From positions 1,302,001 through 1,366,000 of the forward strand of contig NZ_FQXB01000001.1 in NCBI RefSeq assembly GCF_900129845.1: DNA of 64,000 bases, written 5' to 3'. This stretch comes from Cognatiyoonia sediminum. Lineage in GTDB: Bacteria; Pseudomonadota; Alphaproteobacteria; Rhodobacterales; Rhodobacteraceae. The notes under the pieces are model-generated. The model ran no database searches, was not told the DNA's origin, and saw only the letters and a program-made list of their open reading frames with translations. Below, piece by piece: positions 29,345 through 38,429 of the stretch; the first letter of the stretch is position 1, and each line of letters begins with the position of its first letter. The position numbers and the translations under genes are program-made.

Positions 29345-30439
29345 TCAGGTCACAACTTCAGAGCCAAAATCGCCACGCAAAGCCACTTCCAACAGCTCCA
29401 AGTCGTCCGAACACTCGGTGTACTGCGTCGCCAAGCCCGGAGGGATCACGAAGGCATCGCCAGCTTCCAGCGTCGAAGGCGCCTGCCCATCCGCCCGCAG
29501 CGTCATGCCGCCTTCCATGACAAAGGTAAAATGAATGTCCGCATCATGTACAGTCTTAGCGGTCTCGCCGCGCTCAAACTGCGCAACTTGTATGCCCGCG
29601 ACACCCTTGGTGCCTGCGTTGATCCCCGTATCTCGCGCCTTAAACCCCGGTATACGGAAGGGCTGCCAGACCGCCTTATCCTTCACGTGATGCACAAACT
29701 TTTGCCCGTCCCACTCGCGGTCAGGATTCGCCGGCCCGTTTGGAAGCTCCATCTCATGATCAATGGTGGTGACATGCTCTGCTGGCACACCGACCTCAAT
29801 GACCTCAATATCAGGCGAGGCATAGACAACACGATGCCGAATACCGGGAGGCTGGGTGACGCAGCAGCCCGCATGAAGGCGCATCATCTCTCCCTGATCT
29901 TCGTAAAGCAGATCGACCCAGCCGCGATAGCAAAAGATCAGCTGAAACCCGACGGTATGATAGTGCACCATATCCGGCACCGGCCCACCATCTGGGATCC
30001 GAATGTGGCTCGCAATGATCGCCCCACCCAACCGCGACGAAATCAGATCACGATAATGCATCCCCGCGCGGCCAATGATCCAAGGGGCCTCATCCCGTAA
30101 ACGGCGGACCTGAAACTCATGCGCGACCGCTGGTGTCTCCGCCACCGGTGTCAGCGGAGCGATCTCAACCTTTGTCCCATTGGGTGCGAAAAGTTCTGTT
30201 TGCCCATCCGCAAATCCGGCGACATCATCGGTCAGAATCCGCAATACCCCCGGCTGAACGGGCGCACCCTTTTGAATACGGATGTTCAGCCCGTGGCCAG
30301 AAAACGTCGCTGTCGTGGGATCATCGGCAGGAAATATTGTATCCATCCGCATCCCCAAGACTTTGGTGTAAAACGGCAGATCATTACGCAATTCACCGGT
30401 GGGCAACAGCACTTCGGCGCGGATTGGATTGTTAGTCAT
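29345..30439 (-). CDS. Cupin protein with N-terminal glyoxalase-like domain
   Basis: 364 residues. The first about 110 look like a vicinal-oxygen-chelate (glyoxalase/VOC) half (LRNDLPFYTKVLGMRMDTIF), followed by two cupin barrels: one around PDMVHYHTVGFQLIFCYRG (about 155-200) with possible metal-binding histidines, and one near the C-terminus (HFTFVMEGGMTLRA, VIPPGLATQY). This fits a non-haem-metal enzyme or small-molecule sensor. It is followed by the MFS gene and preceded by a DHDPS-like gene. The reaction is unknown. Confidence 0.72.
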   Translation of the reverse strand: MTNNPIRAEVLLPTGELRNDLPFYTKVLGMRMDTIFPADDPTTATFSGHGLNIRIQKGAPVQPGVLRILTDDVAGFADGQTELFAPNGTKVEIAPLTPVAETPAVAHEFQVRRLRDEAPWIIGRAGMHYRDLISSRLGGAIIASHIRIPDGGPVPDMVHYHTVGFQLIFCYRGWVDLLYEDQGEMMRLHAGCCVTQPPGIRHRVVYASPDIEVIEVGVPAEHVTTIDHEMELPNGPANPDREWDGQKFVHHVKDKAVWQPFRIPGFKARDTGINAGTKGVAGIQVAQFERGETAKTVHDADIHFTFVMEGGMTLRADGQAPSTLEAGDAFVIPPGLATQYTECSDDLELLEVALRGDFGSEVVT

Positions 30440-30496
30440 GTGTTCTTCTCCCTACCGCCAAAGAAACATGACACTACAGGATTGAAAACACCCTGT

Positions 30497-31378
30497 TCAG
30501 ACCGTTGCGTCAATTTGCTCCAAGATCACCGCCAAAGCGTCCTGCTCGCCCGTCTCCAATGGCAATAGAGGCAGTGGCAAAGGCGTATCGATCAACCCTA
30601 TCTGCGTCGCCGCCGCATGCATTACCCGCACGCTTCCGCGGGCTTTACACAACGCCCAAAGCTCCGCCAGCTTGTCATCCTCAGCCCGCGCTGCCGCTTC
30701 ATCCCCGGCCAAAGCGGCAGACGACAGCGCCGTCACCTGTTTCGGCAACGTCCCCGCCACGGCGCTATAGAACGACCCGGCCCCTCCCAAAAGCGCGTTG
30801 GCAATCCCCCAATCGGCACTATAGCCAATCTCAAATCCATCGCGCCCAAGCTGCGCAATTTCGCCAGCAAAGTCGCCATCAGCGGGCAAAGGCATCTTCA
30901 CAGCGGCGATGCCATCAACCTCCGCCAACCGCTGTACCAAAGCCTCTGAAAAGGTGAAATGCGTGGTTCCGGGGTTGTTATAAACGCACATCGGCAGGCC
31001 CGCCGCCGCAGTCACCGCCCGATAGTGTCCAAACGCTTCATCCTGCGTCAAAGGCGTATATGACACCGGCGCCATCAACACCGCATCGGCCCCTTCGGCT
31101 GCCGCATCCTGAGCCAAAGCAACAGCCTCATCCGTGCGCATGGCGCCCACGCCAACGATCAAAGGCACCTTGCCAGCCAGCACTTCAACCGCCGCCGCAA
31201 CGGCCCGCCGCCGCTCGGCCCGCGTTAAATAGGCATAGGTGCCCGTGCTTCCCAACAATCCAATCGAGGTCACGGGATGCGGTACAAGACGTGCAGTCAG
31301 CTGCTGCAACGCGTCGGTGTCAACAACCCCATCCGCGCTCGCCGGGGTCAATGGAAAGGCAGATAACCCTTTGAACAT
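30497..31378 (-). CDS. Dihydrodipicolinate synthase/N-acetylneuraminate lyase family protein
   Basis: Class I aldolase-type TIM barrel, 293 residues. The Schiff-base lysine is Lys161 in IAAVKMP, Tyr133 in CVYNNPGTT is the conserved catalytic tyrosine, and GSTGTYAYL (43-51) fills the place of the GTTGE motif. The changed GTTGE motif suggests a substrate other than aspartate semialdehyde, so I do not call it dapA. It starts 9 bp after the priA stop and may be translated from the same message. Confidence 0.85.
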   Translation of the reverse strand: MFKGLSAFPLTPASADGVVDTDALQQLTARLVPHPVTSIGLLGSTGTYAYLTRAERRRAVAAAVEVLAGKVPLIVGVGAMRTDEAVALAQDAAAEGADAVLMAPVSYTPLTQDEAFGHYRAVTAAAGLPMCVYNNPGTTHFTFSEALVQRLAEVDGIAAVKMPLPADGDFAGEIAQLGRDGFEIGYSADWGIANALLGGAGSFYSAVAGTLPKQVTALSSAALAGDEAAARAEDDKLAELWALCKARGSVRVMHAAATQIGLIDTPLPLPLLPLETGEQDALAVILEQIDATV

Positions 31379-31387
31379 CTCAAATCC

Positions 31388-33580
31388 TCAATAGAAACTT
31401 TGCGGATCGATATCGATCGACATCCGCAGGTTGCTTGGCAGCTTAAACTGCCCCGCCCATTGCGCCAGCGCCTTTTGCAGCGGAGCTGTCTTCTCAACCT
31501 TCACCAAAAGCCGCACCCGATGCCGCCCTCTGATCCGTGCAATCGGCGCGGGTGCAGGTCCAAAAATTTGCGCCCCAATCTGCCGCAAAGGCGCATCCCG
31601 ACGCGCCATTTCTCCACCCAGATCAAAGACCTCCTGCACGTTCGGACTACTCAGCACGATCCCCGCCATGCGGCCATAAGGCGGCACACCGGCTTGCTTA
31701 CGTTCTGCCGCCTCAGCCGCCCAAAAGCTTTCCTCGTCCCCCGCCAAAATCGCGCGGATCACCGCATGCTCCGGCTGGTAGGTCTGCAACAAAGCCTCCC
31801 CCGGCTTCTCCGCACGCCCCGCGCGCCCTGCCACCTGCCGCATCAACTGAAACGTCCGCTCTGCGGCCCGCAGGTCAGACCCTTGCAATCCAAGATCTGC
31901 GTCGATCACGCCCACCAGCGTCAGATTGGGAAAGTTATGCCCCTTCGCCACCAGCTGAGTGCCGATGATGATGTCCGCGCCACCTGACGCAATCTCTTCG
32001 ATATGCGCTTTCATTGCACGGGCAGAACCGTAAAGATCAGACGACAAAACAGCGACCCGTGCTTCTGGGAAAAGCGCCGACACCTCTTCCCCCATCCGCT
32101 CCACTCCTGGGCCCACGGCAGACAATCGATCCTCCGCCTCGCAATGCGGACAGACAGTCGGCATCGGTTTCGTTTCACCGCATTGATGGCACATCAACCG
32201 CTTGAGGAACCGATGCTCCACCATCCGAGCATCGCAATGATCGCAGCCAATCTGATGCCCACACGCCCGACACAGCGTTACCGGTGCATAGCCGCGGCGG
32301 TTGAGGAAGATTAGCGATTGTTCCCCAGCTTCCAACCGCTCTGCCATCGCATCCCGCAATGTGGGCGACACCCATGTCCCGCTCGGGACGTCCTCGATAC
32401 GCATATCAATCGCGGACATCTTTGGCATCACCGCCTCACCAAAGCGCGTGGTTAACGTCTGACGCTGATACTTTCCAGCCTCCACATTCGCCCAGCTTTC
32501 AAGGCTTGGCGTCGCCGAAGCCAACACCACCTGTGCACCGTTGATCGCCGCCCGCAGCACAGTCATATCGCGGGCGTTATACATCACCCCGTCTTCTTGC
32601 TTGTAAGAGGTGTCATGCTCCTCATCGACGACGATCAACCCCAAATCTTGGAACGGCAAAAACAACGCAGATCGCGCGCCCACAACCATCTGCGCGGCAC
32701 CCTGCCCGACCATCTTCCAGCAGCGCCGCCGCTCGTTCATGGTCACGCCGGAATGCCACTCCGCCGGTTTCATCCCAAACCGAGCTTCCACCCGCGTCAG
32801 GAATTCGCCCGTCAAAGCAATCTCGGGCAGCAAAACCAACGCTTGCCGACCCTGACGCAAACACTCCGCCACAGCCTCTAAATAAACTTCGGTCTTCCCT
32901 GAACCGGTGACGCCCTTCAACAAGGTCGTCCCGTAAGCGCCAGACCTGATACCCTCTTTCAAAGCATCAGACACGCGCGCCTGATCTTCTGTGAGCTCCT
33001 TTCCACCATAATCAGGTTCAAGCTGCGGATAGGGCATGTCGCGCGGTGTGTCTTCCTCCCGCACTGCACCGAGTTTAACCAACCCTTTGACGACAGAGGT
33101 ACCCACCCCCGCCATCTCGGCCACTTCTTTCAGGGTGAACGACAACCCCCCAAAATCACGCAAAACGCCAAGAACCTTTTCGCGCGCTGGCGTTATCCGG
33201 TCCGGCTCTTGATCGCCCAAACGATAGACCTTACGCATCGACGGCGCATCACCCAGCCCCGGCGCACGTGTCGCTAAGCGCAGCATCGCGGACATCGGCG
33301 TCAGCGTGTAATCCGCCGCCCGCATCAAAAACTCTGCCATCTCTTCGCGCATCGGCGGGACATCAAGCACCCGTATGATCGATCTGATCTTCGACCGATC
33401 ATAATCACCAGCCCCCTCGCCCCACACAACGCCCAACACTTTGCGCGGGCCCAATGGCACCTCAACAAACGCACCCATGAAGACGCCGCCTTCTGGTGCT
33501 TTGTAATCCAGCACCCGATCCAGAGGCTGCGCAGTCAGCACACCAACAAGATCACCTTCGTGAAAGAAAGTTTCGCTCAT
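31388..33580 (-). CDS. priA: Primosomal protein N', replication restart helicase PriA
   Basis: Helicase that reloads the replisome at stalled forks. 730 residues from the ATG at 33580 (MSETFFHEGDLVGVL); the upstream extension is not PriA-like. Walker A GVTGSGKT (223-230), DEEH box, and eight cysteines arranged as four CxxC pairs (CRAC, CDHC, CHQC, CPHC) for two zinc sites. No Shine-Dalgarno is visible, and the upstream GCTAGCGCTAAC is palindromic. Divergent from the transaldolase gene across 90 bp. Confidence 0.95.
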   Translation of the reverse strand: MSETFFHEGDLVGVLTAQPLDRVLDYKAPEGGVFMGAFVEVPLGPRKVLGVVWGEGAGDYDRSKIRSIIRVLDVPPMREEMAEFLMRAADYTLTPMSAMLRLATRAPGLGDAPSMRKVYRLGDQEPDRITPAREKVLGVLRDFGGLSFTLKEVAEMAGVGTSVVKGLVKLGAVREEDTPRDMPYPQLEPDYGGKELTEDQARVSDALKEGIRSGAYGTTLLKGVTGSGKTEVYLEAVAECLRQGRQALVLLPEIALTGEFLTRVEARFGMKPAEWHSGVTMNERRRCWKMVGQGAAQMVVGARSALFLPFQDLGLIVVDEEHDTSYKQEDGVMYNARDMTVLRAAINGAQVVLASATPSLESWANVEAGKYQRQTLTTRFGEAVMPKMSAIDMRIEDVPSGTWVSPTLRDAMAERLEAGEQSLIFLNRRGYAPVTLCRACGHQIGCDHCDARMVEHRFLKRLMCHQCGETKPMPTVCPHCEAEDRLSAVGPGVERMGEEVSALFPEARVAVLSSDLYGSARAMKAHIEEIASGGADIIIGTQLVAKGHNFPNLTLVGVIDADLGLQGSDLRAAERTFQLMRQVAGRAGRAEKPGEALLQTYQPEHAVIRAILAGDEESFWAAEAAERKQAGVPPYGRMAGIVLSSPNVQEVFDLGGEMARRDAPLRQIGAQIFGPAPAPIARIRGRHRVRLLVKVEKTAPLQKALAQWAGQFKLPSNLRMSIDIDPQSFY

Positions 33581-33670
33581 GTTAGCGCTAGCATATTTGG
33601 GGTTTCGGCAGTCACCCCCATGAGGTAAACGACACACAACCAAACGCCAACCCACCGCTGGAGAGAGCTT

Positions 33671-34324
33671 ATGAAATTTTTCGTCGACACCGCTGAAATC
33701 GACCAGATCAAAGAACTACACGCCTTGGGCATGGTCGACGGGGTCACAACCAACCCATCTTTGATCGCGAAATCTGGCCGTGACATCCTCGAAGTCACGA
33801 AAGAAATCTGTGACATTGTCGATGGTCCCGTGTCGGCAGAGGTCGTAGCCCTCGACGCAGACACCATGCTGGCAGAAGGCCGTAAGCTTGCAAAAATCGC
33901 CGACAATATCGCTGTGAAAGTGCCGCTGACGTGGGCGGGTCTGCAAACCTGCAAAGCTCTCAGCGACGAAGGTACGATGGTCAACGTCACACTATGCTTT
34001 TCTGCCAACCAAGCGCTCTTAGCTGCAAAAGCCGGTGCAACCTTCATCAGCCCCTTCATCGGACGCCTGGATGATATCAACCTCGACGGTCTGGAACTGA
34101 TCGAAGATATTCGTACCATTTACGATAACTACGGCTTTGAAACCCAAATCCTCGCTGCCTCCATCCGCTCTGCCAACCACATGAGCGGATGCGCAAAAAT
34201 CGGCGCAGATGTGGCCACCGCTCCACCCGCCGTGATCAAGAATATGGCCAACCATGTGCTCACCGACAAAGGCTTGGCCGGCTTCATGGCAGATGTAGAA
34301 AAAGCAGGCATCAAAATCCTGTAA
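33671..34324 (+). CDS. Transaldolase / fructose-6-phosphate aldolase family (TalC-like)
   Basis: Short transaldolase of the pentose phosphate pathway or a related aldolase, 217 residues, the usual size of the TalC/FSA group. Schiff-base lysine is Lys83 in [19 protein letters not shown] and [10 protein letters not shown] are family motifs. The ATG is preceded by GGAGAGAG. Monocistronic, with a strong terminator downstream. Transaldolase and FSA activity cannot be told apart by eye. Confidence 0.93.
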   Translation: MKFFVDTAEIDQIKELHALGMVDGVTTNPSLIAKSGRDILEVTKEICDIVDGPVSAEVVALDADTMLAEGRKLAKIADNIAVKVPLTWAGLQTCKALSDEGTMVNVTLCFSANQALLAAKAGATFISPFIGRLDDINLDGLELIEDIRTIYDNYGFETQILAASIRSANHMSGCAKIGADVATAPPAVIKNMANHVLTDKGLAGFMADVEKAGIKIL

Positions 34325-34345
34325 GCGATCCAAAACCCGATTTGG

Positions 34346-34372
34346 AAGGCCCGCCACTGTGCGGGCCTTTTT
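34346..34372 (+). terminator. Terminator of the transaldolase gene
   Basis: 9-bp stem AAGGCCCGC (34346-34354) / GCGGGCCTT (34361-34369) with loop CACTGT and a T tract to 34372, 22 bp after the stop codon. Confidence 0.9.
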
Positions 34373-34374
34373 GG

Positions 34375-34396
34375 TTTCTTACAAACATGTAAGGAA
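34375..34396. promoter_or_regulatory. Operator-like palindrome upstream of the cytochrome b561-like gene
   Basis: Dyad TTTCTTACA-AACA-TGTAAGGAA, arms of 9 with one mismatch and a 4-nt spacer, about 70 bp before the gene at 34464. Its core TTACA-N4-TGTAA resembles the ATACA-N4-TGTAT dyad at 35895-35908. Confidence 0.45.
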
Positions 34397-34463
34397 GGCG
34401 TCAGGCGCACGGCAGGTCCATCCCTCATCTCTTTCTCGACACGAAACAAGAAAGGGACAGACA

Positions 34464-34973
34464 ATGACTGAAACCGCGAAACCACATGGCTTTGTCACCA
34501 AGGGTCTGCACTGGGTATCAGCAGGTTTGCTGGCGTTCGGTTACTTCAAGGGACTCGATAATGTGTCCCAACTTGCAGACCCCGCGCTGTTCCAATTCGA
34601 AATCATCTTCGCACTGATCCTTGGCAGCGTCTTCTTGTTGCGCCTGCTCTGGACCAAAGCTGTCGGCGGCACCACCCGGCTGCCCGACAGTGCGCCAACC
34701 TGGGAACACAAGATTTCCAAACTCGTTCATATCGGCCTCTACGCCAGTGTCTTTGCGATCGTCCTCAGCGGCCTCGGCATTGCCCTCGGTTTCGCAACAC
34801 CAGCGCTCAGCGGTCTCTTCATGGGGGCAATGATCGCACTGCACGAGGCATCACTGGTCGTGCTCCCCGCACTCCTAATGACCCACATCGCCGGTGCGCT
34901 CTGGCACAAACTCATCCGTCGCGACGGGGTTATGGAAAGCATGACAGGTCGCTTGCCGAGCTTTAGCAAATAG
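34464..34973 (+). CDS. Cytochrome b561 domain membrane protein
   Basis: 169 residues from the ATG at 34464 (MTETAKPHGF); AGAAAGGGA lies upstream. Four membrane segments carry histidines suited to bind two b-type haems: TKGLHWVSAG, KLVHIGLYAS, ALHEASL and LMTHIAGALWHKL. This fits the bacterial b561 family, which passes electrons at the inner membrane or handles superoxide. Convergent with the LysR gene, only 2 bp between stop codons. Confidence 0.87.
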   Translation: MTETAKPHGFVTKGLHWVSAGLLAFGYFKGLDNVSQLADPALFQFEIIFALILGSVFLLRLLWTKAVGGTTRLPDSAPTWEHKISKLVHIGLYASVFAIVLSGLGIALGFATPALSGLFMGAMIALHEASLVVLPALLMTHIAGALWHKLIRRDGVMESMTGRLPSFSK

Positions 34974-34975
34974 AC

Positions 34976-35896
34976 CTACCTCATCCGAGACTTAAAGATT
35001 GGAAGGTCGGGTTGCGAAAGCAACTCGGCCAAAAGATCGAATACCAACCTGATCCGACGAGAGGAATGAAGTTCCCGATGTGTCGTCAGATAGTAGGGAA
35101 CGGGGTACACCGGCGCATCAGGCACAATGATCTGCATCTCCGGCCAAGCCACGGCCAGTTCCTCCAACATTGGCATAATACCCAAACTCGCCCGGGCCAT
35201 TTCCCATCCCCCAATGCCGCTGTCCGAAATCACACAGATATTGTCTGACGTGACCGGCACGCCCATCGCCTTGAGCGCACTCAACATCTCTTCTTCGTTG
35301 CCCGACCCGATAAAATCAGCTCGGCCCAAATCATCCAACGTCCAGAACGGGCCTTTTTCGGCGATGTAACGCTGGCTTGCATAGAGTTTCCCCTGACCAT
35401 CCCGCACTTTCCGCGTGATTAACTCTGGCTGGGTTGGCGGCACATGTCGGATCGCAATATCCGCCTGCCGCCTTTGCAGATCAGAAAGCGAATTCGACGC
35501 CTGCACGAGAATGCGCACCTGTGGCGCGCGCAGCCGAAGCTCCGCGACAATTGCAGGCATCACCAGTTGCGCAAAAATATCGGTGACCGACACGCAAACG
35601 TCGCCCGCCACCTCCTTGTTCCTACCAGAGGCCGACAGCTCAACCTGTTGTGCCGCATCTCCCATGCGCCGCATGTGGGTCAGCAAATCCTGCCCGGTCG
35701 GCGTCAAAACCAAACGCTTACCAATGCGTTCAAAAAGAACAACGTCTAGGTCGTCTTCCAGCGCCGAAACTTGGCGTCCCAACGTCGGCTGCGTCAATCC
35801 AAGCGATCGAGCGGCCTCCGACAACGACCCTGTTTCAGCGGTTGCCCAAAACGCACGCGCTTGGTTCCAATCAAATTTAGGAGCACGCCAATCCAT
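34976..35896 (-). CDS. LysR family transcriptional regulator
   Basis: 306 residues. N-terminal winged helix-turn-helix (about 9-68, FWATAETGSLSEAARSLGLTQPTLGRQVSALE) followed by a periplasmic-binding-like effector domain (about 95-295). It lies between the cytochrome b561-like gene (convergent) and a methyltransferase gene (divergent), both possible targets. A palindrome overlaps its start codon, consistent with autoregulation. The effector is unknown. Confidence 0.92.
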   Translation of the reverse strand: MDWRAPKFDWNQARAFWATAETGSLSEAARSLGLTQPTLGRQVSALEDDLDVVLFERIGKRLVLTPTGQDLLTHMRRMGDAAQQVELSASGRNKEVAGDVCVSVTDIFAQLVMPAIVAELRLRAPQVRILVQASNSLSDLQRRQADIAIRHVPPTQPELITRKVRDGQGKLYASQRYIAEKGPFWTLDDLGRADFIGSGNEEEMLSALKAMGVPVTSDNICVISDSGIGGWEMARASLGIMPMLEELAVAWPEMQIIVPDAPVYPVPYYLTTHRELHSSRRIRLVFDLLAELLSQPDLPIFKSRMR

Positions 35897-35908
35897 ACAA
35901 AAATGTAT
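35895..35908. promoter_or_regulatory. Palindrome overlapping the LysR gene start
   Basis: ATACA-AAAA-TGTAT, perfect 5-bp arms with a 4-nt spacer, overlapping the LysR start codon (complement at 35894-35896). A plus-strand TATAAT (35906-35911) overlaps its right half and could be the -10 of the divergent methyltransferase promoter, though no clear -35 is visible. Confidence 0.45.
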
Positions 35909-35986
35909 AATAGATACAGAAAAATTGGCAATTCAAACTGAATTCATACGTCAGTATATATTTTCGAGCACATTGAGGATCAGACC

Positions 35987-36601
35987 ATGACAACCGCAGC
36001 CTTCTGGGACAAAGCCGCTGAAAAATACGCTAAAGACCCGATCAGCGATATGGAAAGTTACACCCAAACGCTTGATATCATGAAAGACTTGCTGCAGCCG
36101 CAGCACCGCGTCTTAGAAATTGGCTGCGGCACAGGATCAACCGCGCTGGAACTCGCACCGCAAGTAGATCGCTATATCGGCACAGATATTTCTTCGAATA
36201 TGGTCGAGATTGCGACTGAAAAACTGGCGGACACCAATCTTGATCACTTGAGCTTCCAAGTCGCTCAAGCCCATGATCTTCCAGGCACTGGTCACGATGT
36301 CGTTCTGGCTCTCAACCTATTGCACTTGGTCGAGAACATGGGGGAAACACTCGGCTCGATTTACGACGCGCTGCCTTCAGGTGGCATCTTCATTTCAAAA
36401 TCCGCGCTTCTAGGCGAAGGCAGTTGGTACCTCGGCCCAATGATCGCCCTAATGCGCGCAGTTGGCAAAGCCCCATTCGTCGCGCGGTTCTCTGAGGCGG
36501 AGTTGATCCGCATGATGGAACACGCTGGCTTCACGATCACACAAACCATCAAACAAGACGGCATGGCACCGCGCCTTTTTGTTGTCGCTCAAAAACCCTG
36601 A
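35987..36601 (+). CDS. Class I SAM-dependent methyltransferase
   Basis: 204 residues with SAM motif I LEIGCGTGST near residue 43, a second acidic motif YIGTDISSNMVEIA, and post-motif VVLALNLLHLVENM. No further family is evident; it could methylate a small molecule. Divergent from the LysR gene across 90 bp, so co-control is possible. The ATG is preceded by TTGAGGATC. Confidence 0.85.
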   Translation: MTTAAFWDKAAEKYAKDPISDMESYTQTLDIMKDLLQPQHRVLEIGCGTGSTALELAPQVDRYIGTDISSNMVEIATEKLADTNLDHLSFQVAQAHDLPGTGHDVVLALNLLHLVENMGETLGSIYDALPSGGIFISKSALLGEGSWYLGPMIALMRAVGKAPFVARFSEAELIRMMEHAGFTITQTIKQDGMAPRLFVVAQKP

Positions 36602-36662
36602 TCCCTCGGTCGAGTCCTCAAAGCCACAGTTTCACTACCATTCTCTGTTAAACCCGCGACTT

Positions 36663-36685
36663 AGGGCAGAAACTTCAACTGCCCT
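36663..36685. promoter_or_regulatory. Perfect inverted repeat upstream of DUF484
   Basis: AGGGCAG (36663-36669) and CTGCCCT (36679-36685), 9-nt loop, about 37 bp before the DUF484 start. No T tract, so an operator or leader hairpin is more likely than a terminator. Confidence 0.35.
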
Positions 36686-36721
36686 CTGCTAGACATGCTG
36701 AAAAAGAGAATGAGCAGGACA

Positions 36722-37429
36722 ATGACCAACAAACCGCTGATGGATGCGCATGTGCGTGACAAGATCATCGCTGATCCCGAAGTTATTCTGGAAGATCAAG
36801 ATCTTATGAATGCTCTCGTCGCCGCCAATGAACAATCGATGGGCACCAATATCGTTGATCTACGCGGCATCGCGATGGAACGTCTAACCTCCCGCCTCGA
36901 TCGGTTGGAAGACACGCATCGCTCGGTCATCGCAGCCGCTTATGAAAACCTCGCCGGGACGAACCAAATTCACCGCGCTGTTCTGCGCCTCCTCGACGCA
37001 ACGAAGTTTGACGATTTCCTGCATGACCTGTCTCACGATGTTGCGGACGCGCTCCGAGTCGACGTCGTCCGCCTTGTCTTGGAAACGGAAACCTCCGACG
37101 ACGATCCCGCCATCAAGAAAATGGGTGATGCCCTCTCAGTTTGCGAAAAAGGGTTCACCGACGCCTACGTCACCCGAGGCCGCGACATCCCCGTCCGCCA
37201 AGTCACTCTGCGCCAAACCCGCACCGATGGCGAAGAAATTTACGGCGACAAGGCCGACTACATCCGCTCCGAAGCCTGCCTAAAACTCGATTTCGGCGAA
37301 GGCCGCCTGCCCGGCATGCTCCTCCTCGGCTCCGAAGACCCACACCTCTTCACGCCGCAGCAAGGCACCGACCTGATGACCTTCTTCGCCGGTGTCTTCG
37401 AACGCGCGATGCGCCAATGGCTGGGGTGA
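36722..37429 (+). CDS. DUF484 family protein (GAF-like)
   Basis: 235 residues from the ATG at 36722; earlier ATGs at 36695 and 36710 are possible and no start has a convincing Shine-Dalgarno. Resembles the DUF484 family, which has a helical N-terminus and a GAF-like C-terminal domain and is commonly encoded directly before xerC, as here. Overlaps the xerC start by 13 bp. Function unknown; the context suggests a link to chromosome dimer resolution. Confidence 0.8.
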   Translation: MTNKPLMDAHVRDKIIADPEVILEDQDLMNALVAANEQSMGTNIVDLRGIAMERLTSRLDRLEDTHRSVIAAAYENLAGTNQIHRAVLRLLDATKFDDFLHDLSHDVADALRVDVVRLVLETETSDDDPAIKKMGDALSVCEKGFTDAYVTRGRDIPVRQVTLRQTRTDGEEIYGDKADYIRSEACLKLDFGEGRLPGMLLLGSEDPHLFTPQQGTDLMTFFAGVFERAMRQWLG

Positions 37430-38340
37430 TCTCTCCCGCCCTCGCCGACGCACTTGCCGGTTGGCTGGATCACCAGCGCGCGCTCGCCAATGTGTCCGAG
37501 AATACACTCAAAGCCTATCAGACCGACGTCTTGGGCTTTCTGTCTTTCATGACGTTGCACAAAGGCGAACCGCAAGGGCTCGCCCCTATGGCGCAAATCA
37601 CCGTTAGCGACATGCGCTCATGGATGGCCCACGAACGCGGTCGCGGATTGGGCGCGCGCTCGCTCGCAAGATCTTTAAGCGCAGTCAAAAACTTCTACAA
37701 ATGGCTGGCCGATCGGGAAGAGTTCGAACCAACGGCCGTCCTCTCCACCCGCTCACCCAAATTCCAAAAGAAACTGCCTCGCCCCTTGGCCCAAGACGCC
37801 GCCGCCGCAATGATCGAAACGGTGGAACTGCAAACGCAAGAGCCGTGGATCGCCGCCCGGGATCAGGCCGTCATCACGCTCCTTTACGGTTGCGGCTTAC
37901 GCATCTCCGAAGCGCTCAGCCTAACTGGCGGCGACACGCCTTTACCCGCCACGCTCCGCATCACCGGCAAAGGCAACAAGACCCGCATTGTCCCCGTTAT
38001 CGATGCCGCCCGCCAAGCGGTCGACCGTTATCTCCACCTCTGCCCCTACGACCTGCCCCCGGAAAGCCCCCTGTTCCGAAGCGTTCGTGGCGGCGCTCTC
38101 AACCCGCGCGCCATCCAAAAGGTGATGGAACAAACGCGCCTTCAGCTTGGCCTACCTGCGTCTGCCACCCCACATGCCATGCGCCATTCCTTCGCCACGC
38201 ACCTTTTGAACGCAGGCGGCGACCTGCGCGCGATCCAAGAACTCCTCGGTCACGCGTCCCTCTCAACCACCCAAGCCTACACCGCCGTCGACACAGCCCA
38301 CCTGATGGATGTCTACGACAAAGCCCACCCGCGTGCCTGA
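37417..38340 (+). CDS. xerC: Tyrosine recombinase XerC
   Basis: Site-specific recombinase that resolves chromosome dimers at dif with XerD. 307 residues from the ATG at 37417 (MAGVISPAL), which overlaps DUF484; a longer frame from 37141 runs inside DUF484. An N-terminal SAM-like core-binding domain (about 10-105) and all catalytic residues are visible: Arg162, Lys185, His253, Arg256, His279 and Tyr288. A copy of the palindromic repeat follows 3 bp after the stop. Confidence 0.93.
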   Translation: MAGVISPALADALAGWLDHQRALANVSENTLKAYQTDVLGFLSFMTLHKGEPQGLAPMAQITVSDMRSWMAHERGRGLGARSLARSLSAVKNFYKWLADREEFEPTAVLSTRSPKFQKKLPRPLAQDAAAAMIETVELQTQEPWIAARDQAVITLLYGCGLRISEALSLTGGDTPLPATLRITGKGNKTRIVPVIDAARQAVDRYLHLCPYDLPPESPLFRSVRGGALNPRAIQKVMEQTRLQLGLPASATPHAMRHSFATHLLNAGGDLRAIQELLGHASLSTTQAYTAVDTAHLMDVYDKAHPRA

Positions 38341-38343
38341 TCG

Positions 38344-38374
38344 TCTTTTGAGCCAAAATACCTCCGCCGGAGGC
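38344..38374. repeat. Intergenic palindromic repeat, copy 2
   Basis: TCTTTTGAGCC followed by AAAATACCTCCGCCGGAGGC, nearly identical to copy 1 at 10097-10127 over 31 bp. It lies between the xerC stop and pcs. In this orientation the T-rich side faces away from xerC, so it is unlikely to act as the xerC terminator. Confidence 0.8.
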
Positions 38375-38429
38375 GCATCTCTCAACTGCTAAAACCGTTG
38401 CCCTTCCATAGGAAATCAGACACAAAGCC

